Shown piece after piece: positions 23,575 to 31,752 of a DNA stretch of 42,069 nt. This DNA is from Bacteroidaceae bacterium. Its GTDB lineage: Bacteria > Bacteroidota > Bacteroidia > Bacteroidales > Bacteroidaceae. The position numbers and the translations under genes were made by a program. Location: assembly GCA_030843315.1 (NCBI GenBank), contig JAUUPT010000036.1, forward strand, positions 1 to 42,069, in the 5' to 3' direction. Positions within the stretch are counted from its first letter, which is position 1. Each line of letters begins with the position of its first letter. The notes beneath the pieces are model-generated. The model was not told the origin of the DNA. It saw nothing but the letters and a program-made list of their open reading frames with translations, and did not search any database.

Positions 23575-25258
23575 TTTCTTTTATATCGCTGCTGGCTTCC
23601 ACTACATTCACCACGTAGTCACCCAGTTTCTCACATTCTGCAATGATATCCATATAATAAACGCCCATCTGATAGTCGTATTCCTTATTGTTCACATCCA
23701 GGATATTCTGGTTCTTCAGTTGGTTGCGGTAGTTATTGATTTCATTTTCTATGTTGAACGACTTGTTCACATCGTTGCTCGCATGCTCCGGATGTTCCAC
23801 CACTACAATCATCTGAGCCAAAGCGTCATCTGTCAGTTTCATCATGAAGTGGATATGCTCATACTGCTTTTCCGTGAAGTCCTGATTGGTCTGACGCTTG
23901 CGGTTGATGGTGCGTGCCAGGTTGTAGCAACTGTCTCCGATGCTTTCTATTTCGGTCACTTCGCGAAGCATGGCACGTATCTGCAACTTACTTTCGGAAC
24001 TCAAACGCCCCTCTGATACCTGATTTAGGTAATTGGCTATTTCCAACTCCATGCTGTCACTGATATTCTCGTATTTCTCCACGCGACTGAATACCTTATT
24101 GAAGTCATCGTCTTTCTCCGTATGCAGCAAGTCTTGCACCATGCCGAACATACGGCGGGTACGTTCTGCAAAAAGATGGATTTCCTTGCTTGCCTGCAAG
24201 ATGGAAAGCTCCGCCGTAGAAAGCATACCGCCCGAAATGAAGCGTAAGCGATACTCCTCGTCCTGCTCCTTCATCGGGATAATAGCGCAAACCGTACGCT
24301 CGATGAACTTCACAAACCAGATAAGGATTAACACATTACATATATTGAAACACGTATGGAATGCCGACAGTTTGAAAGATACGGCTACAGCCGGGTCGGT
24401 AGTTCCCATCACATTTTCCACAAACCACGATACACCCTGGGTGAGAGGCACGAACAGGCACAACACCCATATCACACCGAACACGTTGAACACCAAGTGG
24501 GCCAATGCAGCCCTCCTCGCCTGCGTGTTACCGGTCAGTGCCGCAAGATTGGCCGTAATCGTCGTACCTATATTCTCACCCAATACCAGCGCGGCACCCA
24601 GCTCAAAGCTGATCCACCCGTTGGCACACATAATAAGCGTAATAGCCATAGTGGCCGCCGACGCCTGCACTACCATCGTCAGTATAGTACCTATACCTAC
24701 AAAAAGAAGTATGGAGAGGAAACCCATATCCGTATAGTCCTGCACAAAGGCCAACATATCTGGATTCTGGCTCAAGTCGGGAGCATTGTTCTTCAGATAG
24801 GATAAGCCCATAAACAAGAAAGCAAAACCGAATATGAATTCACCGACAGATTTGCGGTTACTTTTCTGGGAGAAGAGAAGAGGGATGCCAAAGGCAAGAA
24901 GGGGAAGGGCAAAGGCAGCAATGTCGACTTTAAAACCTAATGCTGAAATAATCCATGCTGTAACGGTGGTACCGATATTGGCACCCATGATGACGCCTAT
25001 GGATTGCGAAAGCGTCAGTAGCCCGGCATTGACAAAACTCACTACCATCACCGTGGTGGCAGAGGAAGACTGTATTAATGCCGTAATAAGCACGCCCGTT
25101 AGTACGCCGGTCACTCGGTTGGTTGTCATAGCGGTCAATATTCTCCGCAATCTGTCTCCAGCAAATTTTTGAAGCCCCTCACTCATGATTTTCATTCCAT
25201 AGAGGAACAACGCCAATGAACCGAGTAGCTTTAAAAAATCATAAAAGGAATATTCCAT
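23561..25258 (-). CDS. Na+/phosphate cotransporter family protein with PhoU-like tail
   Basis: 565 residues. Two inverted NptA-type repeats carry the transport motifs: QSSSATT (63-69) with GANIGTTVTAW in the first, and VVQASAATMAI with GENIGTTITAN in the second. A PhoU-like helical domain of about 200 residues forms the cytoplasmic C-terminus. It imports phosphate using the sodium gradient, or may regulate phosphate export. It is transcribed convergently to rubredoxin and divergently from the nucleoside kinase. Its last residues (KAS) are encoded by the same palindrome that ends rubredoxin. Confidence 0.94.
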   Translation of the reverse strand: MEYSFYDFLKLLGSLALFLYGMKIMSEGLQKFAGDRLRRILTAMTTNRVTGVLTGVLITALIQSSSATTVMVVSFVNAGLLTLSQSIGVIMGANIGTTVTAWIISALGFKVDIAAFALPLLAFGIPLLFSQKSNRKSVGEFIFGFAFLFMGLSYLKNNAPDLSQNPDMLAFVQDYTDMGFLSILLFVGIGTILTMVVQASAATMAITLIMCANGWISFELGAALVLGENIGTTITANLAALTGNTQARRAALAHLVFNVFGVIWVLCLFVPLTQGVSWFVENVMGTTDPAVAVSFKLSAFHTCFNICNVLILIWFVKFIERTVCAIIPMKEQDEEYRLRFISGGMLSTAELSILQASKEIHLFAERTRRMFGMVQDLLHTEKDDDFNKVFSRVEKYENISDSMELEIANYLNQVSEGRLSSESKLQIRAMLREVTEIESIGDSCYNLARTINRKRQTNQDFTEKQYEHIHFMMKLTDDALAQMIVVVEHPEHASNDVNKSFNIENEINNYRNQLKNQNILDVNNKEYDYQMGVYYMDIIAECEKLGDYVVNVVEASSDIKEKKAS

Positions 25259-25280
25259 CTTTAATTAATTAAAGGGTTTC

Positions 25281-25312
25281 TTTGCCCCATGTGTTATTAT
25301 ATTCTATATTTA
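25281..25312 (+). promoter_or_regulatory. Promoter of the nucleoside kinase
   Basis: TTTG (25281-25284), then 20 bases, then TATATTTA (25305-25312; last base differs from TAnnTTTG). The ATG at 25343 lies 30 bases beyond. This supports 25343 rather than the longest-frame start at 25289, which would sit upstream of the transcript. Confidence 0.68.
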
Positions 25313-25342
25313 GCGAGTCAACCAAGTAAAAAACGAGGCGTC

Positions 25343-27016
25343 ATGAAACACATGTTACAAATTTGTTGCAAAAATAATAATATTTATAAAGAATTCCCTA
25401 TCGGAAGCTCACTTTTGGATATTTATTACGGTTTTAATCTCAATTTCCCCTACCAGGTAGTCAGTGCCAAGGTAAATAACCGCTCCGAAGGACTAAACTT
25501 CCGTGTATATAATAATAAAGATGTAGAGTTCCTCGACATACGCGACTCCTCGGGTATGCGCACCTACGTCCGCTCTTTATGTTTCATTCTTTACAAAGCG
25601 GTCAGCGAACTCTTCCCGGATGGCAAATTATATGTAGAACATCCGGTGTCCAAAGGCTACTTCTGTAACCTCCGCATCGGGCGTCCCATCGAGCTGGAAG
25701 ACGTAACCGCCATCAAGCAGCGGATGAAGGAGATCATTGCCGAGAACATTCCTTTCCACCGCATCGAATGCCACACCACCGAGGCCGTACGCATCTTCAG
25801 CGAACGGGGCATGAAGGACAAGGTGAAACTGCTCGAAACTTCCGGTTCGCTCTATACCTATTATTATACGTTGGGCGATACCATCGACTACTATTACGGC
25901 AACCTGCTTCCCAGTACCGGCTTCATTTGGCTGTTCGACATTGTAAAATACTACGACGGCCTGTTGTTGCGCATTCCCAACAAGAAGAATCCCGATGTAC
26001 TGGAAGAAGTCGTAAAACAGGAGAAGATGCTCGACGTATTCAAAGAGCACTTGCATTGGAATTACATCATGGGACTGAGCAACGTGGGCGACTTTAACAT
26101 GGCTTGTGAAGAAGGCCATGCCACCGACCTCATCAACGTAGCAGAAGCGTTGCAGGAAAAGAAGATTGCCCAGATAGCCGACGACATCTTCCGTCGAGGT
26201 GAAAACGGAAACCGGGTGAAAGTCATCCTAATCTCCGGTCCGTCCTCTTCCGGCAAAACGACATTCAGCAAGCGCCTGTCAGTACAACTGATGACTAATG
26301 GACTGCGCCCCTATCCCATTTCGCTGGACAATTACTTCGTAGACCGCCAGGACACCCCGCGCGACGAAAACGGAGATTACGACTACGAATCGCTCTACGC
26401 TCTCGACCTCAAACTCTTCAACGACCAGTTGCAAGCACTGCTGCGGGGCGAAGAAGTGGAACTTCCACGCTATAACTTCGCCCTCGGAAAGAAAGAATAT
26501 AAGGGAGACAAACTGCGCATCGACGAGCATATCATTATCCTGCTCGAAGGCATACACGCTCTGAACCCGGAACTCACCCCACAAATCCCTGCCGAGGACA
26601 AATACAAGATTTACGTATCCGCCCTCACCACCATTTCGCTGGACGACCACAACTGGATTCCCACGACGGACAACCGCTTGCTGCGCCGCATCATCCGCGA
26701 CTACAACTACCGCGGTTACTCGGCACAAGAAACTATCTCGCGCTGGCCCAGCGTGCGCGCCGGTGAGGACAAATGGATCTTCCCCTATCAGGAGAATGCC
26801 GATGTAATGTTCAACTCCGCCCTGCTATTCGAGTTTGCCGTACTGCGCTGCCATGCCGAGCCCATACTTACCAGCGTGCCGCGCAACTGCCCCGAATACG
26901 CCGAAGCGTACCGTTTGTTGAAGTTTATAAAGTTCTTCACTCCTGTACAGGATAAAGAGATACCGCCCACATCGCTGCTGAGGGAATTTTTAGGAGGAAG
27001 TAGTTTCAAATATTAA
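25343..27016 (+). CDS. Nucleoside (uridine) kinase fused to a TGS / threonyl-tRNA-synthetase-like N-terminal region
   Basis: 557 residues from the ATG at 25343. The N-terminal ~240 residues resemble the TGS plus second-additional (editing-site-like) domains of ThrRS, with ECHTTEAVRIF. The C-terminal half is a P-loop uridine-kinase domain: Walker A GPSSSGKTTF (299-308), the SLDNYFVDR lid and the LLEGIHALNP segment. This fused form is common in Bacteroidetes and Clostridia and is annotated as a nucleoside kinase. It phosphorylates uridine or cytidine to the monophosphate. What the ThrRS-like part does is not known. A promoter precedes it; the next gene has its own. Confidence 0.92.
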   Translation: MKHMLQICCKNNNIYKEFPIGSSLLDIYYGFNLNFPYQVVSAKVNNRSEGLNFRVYNNKDVEFLDIRDSSGMRTYVRSLCFILYKAVSELFPDGKLYVEHPVSKGYFCNLRIGRPIELEDVTAIKQRMKEIIAENIPFHRIECHTTEAVRIFSERGMKDKVKLLETSGSLYTYYYTLGDTIDYYYGNLLPSTGFIWLFDIVKYYDGLLLRIPNKKNPDVLEEVVKQEKMLDVFKEHLHWNYIMGLSNVGDFNMACEEGHATDLINVAEALQEKKIAQIADDIFRRGENGNRVKVILISGPSSSGKTTFSKRLSVQLMTNGLRPYPISLDNYFVDRQDTPRDENGDYDYESLYALDLKLFNDQLQALLRGEEVELPRYNFALGKKEYKGDKLRIDEHIIILLEGIHALNPELTPQIPAEDKYKIYVSALTTISLDDHNWIPTTDNRLLRRIIRDYNYRGYSAQETISRWPSVRAGEDKWIFPYQENADVMFNSALLFEFAVLRCHAEPILTSVPRNCPEYAEAYRLLKFIKFFTPVQDKEIPPTSLLREFLGGSSFKY

Positions 27017-27057
27017 AAAAGAGCGATTGTTCTGCACCATGTATTAAAGAATATTAC

Positions 27058-27065
27058 TACATTTG
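27058..27065 (+). promoter_or_regulatory. -7 promoter box of the TPR kinase-like gene
   Basis: TACATTTG, an exact TAnnTTTG match, 25 bases before the ATG at 27091. The longest-frame start at 27067 would abut the box and is rejected. Confidence 0.7.
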
Positions 27066-27090
27066 TGTGCTAATCAAACGTATTTACATA

Positions 27091-28596
27091 ATGAAAAAGA
27101 TAATATCTCTATTCTTATTAGCTATATTCTGCTTCTATAGCCAAATTTATGCCCAAAACCGTGCCAGCGAATTGATGCAACAAGCACAGGAGAATCTTGA
27201 TAAAAAAGAATATATCAAAGCCCGTTACCTCTTTTTGCAGGCCTACAACGCTTTTGCCTCCCAGGACAACTATGCTAAGGCGGTGGAGTGCGGCGTCAAC
27301 GCCAGTGCCCTCTACCATCGGGAGAACTTCTACAAAGAAGCTTTCGACTTGCTGCGTGGCGCCGAAATGGTAGTAACCACCGGCGAGCAGAAAACCGGCA
27401 AAGCCATGCCCGAACTCCGTTTCCGTATCAATAAGGAGCGGTTGCAGATCTATATCAACACCAAGAACCCAGCACGAGCCAAAGAGCTGCTGGGCCGACT
27501 GGAAGAGACAGCCAAGGCATCGCGCAACGATTCGTTGAGTAACGACCTACTCTACACCCAGGCCAACTACTATTACACCTTCGGCATGAACACGCAAGGC
27601 GATGCCGCCACCAACCGCCTGATAAGCCAGTACAAGGAACAAAAGAACTATGCCAAAGTAGACGAATGCTACAAGACCCTCATCAGCATTGCCCGCAAGG
27701 CCAACAATGCCGGAGTAGTGGCACGCACCTACGACAAATACATCCTGTGGACCGACTCTGTAAAAGCGCTTACCGCCCAAGACGAACTGAATGCGTTGAA
27801 GCAGAAATACGACGAAAGTCTCACTACTATCCAGGAGAAAGACGATTCCCTGAGCGCCAAACAGTATATCATCATCGGCCTTTGCGTGCTGGCAGCCATC
27901 CTCGCCGCCGCCTTGGTGCTGGGTGCCATCGTGCTGCTACGCTTCATCGTACTCACCCGCAAACAGAAAAAAGCCATCAGCGTTGCCAACGAGCACAACG
28001 AACTAAAGACCAAATTCATTCAGAATATCTCCGCACAGATGGAGCCCACACTGAACACGCTCGATGGGTCCTTGCCCGGCGTACGCGCGCTACACACCTT
28101 CTCACAGCACATTCAGGAGTTGTCCGAGCTGGAGAACAGCTTGTCCGAACCCTATGAAATGCAGGAGAAGAACATCTCTACTTTCTGCGAAAACATGATG
28201 GACAAGATTAAAGGAAAAACGCAGGAAGACGTCACCTTAGCAGTGAATGCCCCCAAGTTGAACGTGAAAATCAACCCCGAACAACTGGAACGCGTACTGC
28301 TGCACCTGCTGGAAAATGCCGCCGAGTACACTCCCGCCGGTGGAAAGATATGGCTCGACTTCAAGAAACGTGGTGCGCATACCCACCAGTTCATCGTTAG
28401 TGATACCGGCTGCGGCATCCCCGAAGAACAACGCGAAAATATCTTCAAGCCTTTCACCGAAGTAAAAGACTTGACGCAAGGCGACGGCCTGGGTTTGCCC
28501 ATCTGCTCGCTGATAGCTACCAAGATGAACGGCAGTCTGACGCTGGACAGCGGTTATAACAAGGGAGCACGGTTTGTACTGGAACTGCACGCATAA
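27091..28596 (+). CDS. TPR-containing histidine-kinase-like protein lacking the phosphoacceptor histidine
   Basis: 501 residues. Signal peptide (1-21), periplasmic tetratricopeptide-like helices (about 24-225), short coiled coil (about 226-256), membrane helix (260-285), then a kinase-like cytoplasmic part. The HATPase is intact: HLLENAAEY (N box), DTGCGIPEEQ and GDGLGLPIC. The H-box region reads FIQNISAQMEPTLNTL, where a normal kinase has SHE-x-RTPLN, so Ala315 replaces the His and Gln316 the Glu. It can probably bind ATP but not autophosphorylate at the usual site. It could be a pseudokinase that modulates another kinase, or could phosphorylate elsewhere. It has no neighbouring response regulator. 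Confidence 0.88.
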   Translation: MKKIISLFLLAIFCFYSQIYAQNRASELMQQAQENLDKKEYIKARYLFLQAYNAFASQDNYAKAVECGVNASALYHRENFYKEAFDLLRGAEMVVTTGEQKTGKAMPELRFRINKERLQIYINTKNPARAKELLGRLEETAKASRNDSLSNDLLYTQANYYYTFGMNTQGDAATNRLISQYKEQKNYAKVDECYKTLISIARKANNAGVVARTYDKYILWTDSVKALTAQDELNALKQKYDESLTTIQEKDDSLSAKQYIIIGLCVLAAILAAALVLGAIVLLRFIVLTRKQKKAISVANEHNELKTKFIQNISAQMEPTLNTLDGSLPGVRALHTFSQHIQELSELENSLSEPYEMQEKNISTFCENMMDKIKGKTQEDVTLAVNAPKLNVKINPEQLERVLLHLLENAAEYTPAGGKIWLDFKKRGAHTHQFIVSDTGCGIPEEQRENIFKPFTEVKDLTQGDGLGLPICSLIATKMNGSLTLDSGYNKGARFVLELHA

Positions 28597-28625
28597 CGAC
28601 TGACATACAGTTTAGGCTAAAAGAC

Positions 28626-28674
28626 ATACATCTCATACATAGGTATAATCCTGCGCATGAGATGTATTTGTATT
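28626..28674 (+). terminator. Stem-loop terminator candidate after the TPR kinase-like gene
   Basis: ATACATCTCAT (28626-28636) pairs perfectly with ATGAGATGTAT (28657-28667) across a 20-base loop, followed by TTGTATT. The T-tract is short, so it is a moderate call. Confidence 0.55.
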
Positions 28675-28755
28675 ATGCATGGTGTTTCATACGGACAACC
28701 ATGGTGGATTCTCCGCAAAAGCCTATTGTTTCATCTTCTTCACAGACGTGAGTAA

Positions 28756-28843
28756 GTAACAACTAAAGATGCTTTTCACAACAAATGCATATGTTTAATA
28801 CAACAAATGGTCATGCTTAACCTAATGAATGCCAGTCTATAAC
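28756..28843. repeat. Degenerate tandem repeat with 22-base period
   Basis: Four consecutive 22-base units start at 28756, 28778, 28800 and 28822. Units 2 and 3 are closest (both begin ACAACAAATG and contain CATATG or TCATG, then TTAA). Units 1 and 4 match them at about half the positions. The rest of the 324-base gap 28597-28920 holds the terminator candidate upstream and a promoter at 28889; no gene was seen. Confidence 0.62.
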
Positions 28844-28888
28844 CGCAAGAAAGAAGCAGAATAATGAGACAAAAAAAGAAGAAAGTAG

Positions 28889-28896
28889 TATCTTTG
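28889..28896 (+). promoter_or_regulatory. -7 promoter box of the TPR/HTH regulator gene
   Basis: TATCTTTG, an exact TAnnTTTG match, 24 bases before the ATG at 28921. No clear -33 element. Confidence 0.68.
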
Positions 28897-28920
28897 CAGC
28901 AGTTCTAAGAAAAAAACAGA

Positions 28921-30645
28921 ATGAGAAAACGAACCATTACAGCCGTATCGACATTAACTATTCTCTTGGCTGCCTGCATTTCCCGAACTAATTATGACCC
29001 TATGCTGATGCAGGCAGATTCACTGATGCCCACAAGGCCCGACATTGCCCTGTATATCTTGCAAGATATCAAATTGCAGCAATTCTCTTCACAAGCCGAC
29101 AGAGCCTACTACGCACTACTGGTCACGCAGGCAAAAGACAAAAACTATATTCAGCAAACCGACGATTCGCTGATTCGTACCGCTGTAGAGTATTACACCT
29201 CCACTAATAACAAAAGGATGCAAGCTGAGGCATATTACTACTGGGGCTGCACTTACAGGGATACTAATCAACAATCGGCAGCCATAGAAAAGTATCTCAT
29301 AGCCGCCGCGCTTGCTTTGGAAACAGGTGACACACAGCTGGTAGGACGCATCTACAATAACATCGGTTATTTATACTTTCGACAGAGATTATACGAGAAA
29401 GCTGATTCTGTTTATCAGAAAACCGGGCAAATAGGCAAGCAGTTAAATGACACCAGCCTATGGGCAGAAGCACTATCAATGCAGGGAAACATAAAGCTGC
29501 AACAGCAACTTTATCCGCAAGCGGAGCAGGACTTATTGCAAGCACTCCGTATTTTAGGGCACTTTGAGCAAGATGGAATACGGAGTGACATTACCGCTGC
29601 ATTGAGTTCACTATATAGCAAAGTAGGCGACGGAAGAAAAGCTATCGAGTATGCCCAACAAAACATCAGTCTTCAAGAAGATAGTTTGCATTGCTATCGA
29701 GCCTTCCTATTATTAGGGGACGCATATTATAAAGTAGAACAATACGATTCTGCCTTATATTACATCAATAAGGCATTACCTTCTTGGAATTATGCCAATA
29801 AAGCAAGTGCCTATATGCGCTTGGCAGATATTGCAAGAAAAAGTGGAGAAATTGCCCAGGCGCTGGAACTGGAAAGGCTCTATTCCTCATACAAAGACAG
29901 TTTAGATCAAAGTTTGCAAAGAGATAAAGTTCTTGAAACAGAAAAACAGGTATTGATAAAACAGCAGCAAATACAATATGAGCATTCACGAAGTAACTAC
30001 CGTTACTACATTATAGCCCTTACTGTAATCAGTATTTCATTTATCTATACCTTGCAAAAGTGGTACCAACAAAGAATCCAGCGACAGAATCAAGAAAGGA
30101 TTCAATCAGAAAAAGTATTAAATCAGCAATATTTGCAACTGAAAAAGGAACTTGAACAAAAAGAAATACAAATTGCAGATCTTCAGAATGAAATCGCACA
30201 AAATAATACTGATGAGAAGCGTAAAAAGGCTTTATACAAAGAGCTTGCCGAGATGAATAAGCAACGAATGGCATTGGCGCGAGAAACCCTAGAGCATCTG
30301 GATGTATACGCAAAAATACAACGCATTATCGATGATTACAAGATGAAAGGCTATTCGAAAGAATCTTTAAGTAAAGAAGAATGGCTAAAACTTATAGCAG
30401 AGATAGACAAAGGAGGTATTATAAACCAAATAAGCATACAATACAGACTCTCAGAGAACGAAGTGCATTTGTGCTGTCTATCGCTGATGGATTTATCGCT
30501 TATAGACAAAGCAAGGGCCATGCACTACAAACGAACTACTATATATAGGAAAGAGAAAGACATCTTAGAGAAAATGGGAGAGAGTTACCAAGCCGGAAAA
30601 CTGGAGATTCTACTGAAAAAGCATATCGAAGAAGCTATGCTATAG
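28921..30645 (+). CDS. Membrane-anchored TPR regulator with C-terminal LuxR-like helix-turn-helix
   Basis: 574 residues. The N-terminus looks like a lipoprotein signal (LLAAC, Cys19) or a membrane anchor. Tetratricopeptide repeats fill about 60-325 (for example AEAYYYWGCTYRDTNQ and YNNIGYLYFRQRLYEKA). A membrane helix follows at about 361-378, then a coiled coil (385-455) and a C-terminal domain (about 505-555) with SENEVHLCCLSLMDLSLIDKA and YKRTTIYRKEKDILEKMG, which fits a degenerate LuxR-type HTH. The layout is that of a one-component signal protein: extracytoplasmic TPR sensor and cytoplasmic DNA-binding end. The next genes encode a secreted DUF3244 protein and a C39-like protein, which may be its targets. 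Confidence 0.85.
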   Translation: MRKRTITAVSTLTILLAACISRTNYDPMLMQADSLMPTRPDIALYILQDIKLQQFSSQADRAYYALLVTQAKDKNYIQQTDDSLIRTAVEYYTSTNNKRMQAEAYYYWGCTYRDTNQQSAAIEKYLIAAALALETGDTQLVGRIYNNIGYLYFRQRLYEKADSVYQKTGQIGKQLNDTSLWAEALSMQGNIKLQQQLYPQAEQDLLQALRILGHFEQDGIRSDITAALSSLYSKVGDGRKAIEYAQQNISLQEDSLHCYRAFLLLGDAYYKVEQYDSALYYINKALPSWNYANKASAYMRLADIARKSGEIAQALELERLYSSYKDSLDQSLQRDKVLETEKQVLIKQQQIQYEHSRSNYRYYIIALTVISISFIYTLQKWYQQRIQRQNQERIQSEKVLNQQYLQLKKELEQKEIQIADLQNEIAQNNTDEKRKKALYKELAEMNKQRMALARETLEHLDVYAKIQRIIDDYKMKGYSKESLSKEEWLKLIAEIDKGGIINQISIQYRLSENEVHLCCLSLMDLSLIDKARAMHYKRTTIYRKEKDILEKMGESYQAGKLEILLKKHIEEAML

Positions 30646-30731
30646 GGTATTGTTACATGTAACACCCCAAATGTTACACTTTCCCGTAAAAATGCGACAC
30701 TGTTTTTCATCTTCGTTTAATGAAATCATAC

Positions 30732-30739
30732 GAACTTTG
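30732..30739 (+). promoter_or_regulatory. -7 promoter box of the DUF3244 gene
   Basis: GAACTTTG, one mismatch to TAnnTTTG, 22 bases before the ATG at 30762. The longest-frame start (30720) lies upstream of it. The spacing to the start matches that of other genes in the window. Confidence 0.5.
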
Positions 30740-30761
30740 CAGCAAACAAAATGCAACAGAT

Positions 30762-31172
30762 ATGAAACATTCATTATTTCTAATCGTATTATTTTGGATA
30801 GGAAGCATAACTACAAATGCCCAAGCAGCGATTAACGCATCCCAGCCCATTGCTCTTACTTTCTATAGTGGAGATGACCCAGAGAGAGAGATTCCAGATC
30901 TTGGACCTGAGAATGGACCTCGCACTCGCAGTGTAACGTTCGAGTCTATTTCTGCTTATTTAAATGACAATGTAGTAACCGTAACATTCGGAGAATCTTT
31001 CTCCACCGCTACCATTATCATTACTAATACAGCAACAGGCGAAACAGTCTATTCAGAAACTAGCAACAACCCTATAAACCTTAACATAGACCTAAGTGGT
31101 GAAAGTTACGGAACCTATCTCATTGAGATAGAAGCCGACAACACCCACTTAAAAGGAAATTTCTCATTGTAA
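30762..31172 (+). CDS. Secreted DUF3244-type small protein
   Basis: 136 residues from the ATG at 30762. Signal peptide 1-21 (FLIVLFWIGSITTNAQA), then a beta-rich domain. The pattern RTRSVTFESISAYL, VTVTFGESFSTATIIITN and GTYLIEIEADNTHLKGNFSL is that of DUF3244 and is similar in shape to the C-terminal sorting domains of type IX secretion cargo, although no such system is seen in this window. It is followed 25 bases later by the C39-like gene and preceded by the TPR regulator. Function is unknown. Confidence 0.8.
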   Translation: MKHSLFLIVLFWIGSITTNAQAAINASQPIALTFYSGDDPEREIPDLGPENGPRTRSVTFESISAYLNDNVVTVTFGESFSTATIIITNTATGETVYSETSNNPINLNIDLSGESYGTYLIEIEADNTHLKGNFSL

Positions 31173-31197
31173 CTATTTTGGTATAGGCGAAGCACTC

Positions 31198-31635
31198 ATG
31201 ACGGCGGTCAACAATAACAGCATTATTCTGTATCGCTATTTACGGGCCTTATCCGTAAAAATAAGTCGGAGTACTGTGCATCGTCTGCTTGATTCCCCCG
31301 CAGAAAATAGCCTGCGGGGAATCAGCGATGCACTCGATGCATTGTATATAAAGAATGAAGTGCATCACTTTCCACCACTGTATGACTACTTTCTCCTATT
31401 GAATACTCCCTTCATCACAATGCTAAAAGCAGATGAAGAACCTCTTTGTGTTGTGACCAAGAAAGACGATTTCATCGTAGAATTCAGGAATGCAAAAGGA
31501 GAAAAGCACTATATCAGAGCAAGTCAGTTTCTAAATAAGTGGACGGGGACCGTGCTGTTTGGAGAACCTACCAAGAGTACACCTTCCGAATCCTTTTATA
31601 TGTGGAAAAATCTAAGTTATTATCTTTCATTTTAA
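31198..31635 (+). CDS. C39-peptidase-like domain protein, probably truncated
   Basis: 145 residues. The sequence (LYRYLRALSVKISRSTVHRLLD, then NSLRGISDALDALYIKN, TPFITMLKADEEPLCVVTK, SQFLNKWTGTVLFGEPT) resembles the N-terminal C39-like domain of Bacteroidetes proteins that continue into a vitamin-K-epoxide-reductase-like membrane part. Here the frame stops right after FYMWKNLSYYLSF, where the first membrane helix would begin, and a 29-bp perfect hairpin follows 12 bases later. No N-terminal catalytic Cys is present, so it is not an active C39 protease. Probably a remnant or a stand-alone leader-binding domain. The homology is from memory and should be checked. Confidence 0.65.
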   Translation: MTAVNNNSIILYRYLRALSVKISRSTVHRLLDSPAENSLRGISDALDALYIKNEVHHFPPLYDYFLLLNTPFITMLKADEEPLCVVTKKDDFIVEFRNAKGEKHYIRASQFLNKWTGTVLFGEPTKSTPSESFYMWKNLSYYLSF

Positions 31636-31646
31636 GAAATTCCGTT

Positions 31647-31714
31647 ATTCAGAACAAAACAAAGAATCCCTTCTCCTTATATAAAGAGAAGGGATTCTTT
31701 GTTTTGTTCTGAAT
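31647..31714. terminator. 29-bp perfect stem-loop, bidirectional terminator
   Basis: The arms at 31647-31675 and 31686-31714 are perfect reverse complements around a 10-base loop. The outer part is A-rich on one arm and T-rich on the other (CAAAACAAAG / CTTTGTTTTG), as expected of a terminator working in both directions between the C39-like gene and the convergent aminopeptidase P gene. It is unusually long. TTCTGAATGAT at its right end is repeated at 31732-31742. Confidence 0.85.
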
Positions 31715-31752
31715 GATAGAATGAATCATCATTCTGAATGATTGAAAAAGTA

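Noticed and set aside
28657..28755. Possible 32-residue frame in the gap after the TPR kinase-like gene
   Set aside because: It starts inside the terminator stem, has no promoter or signal-like features, and its composition (Trp, His, Arg-rich) is not gene-like.
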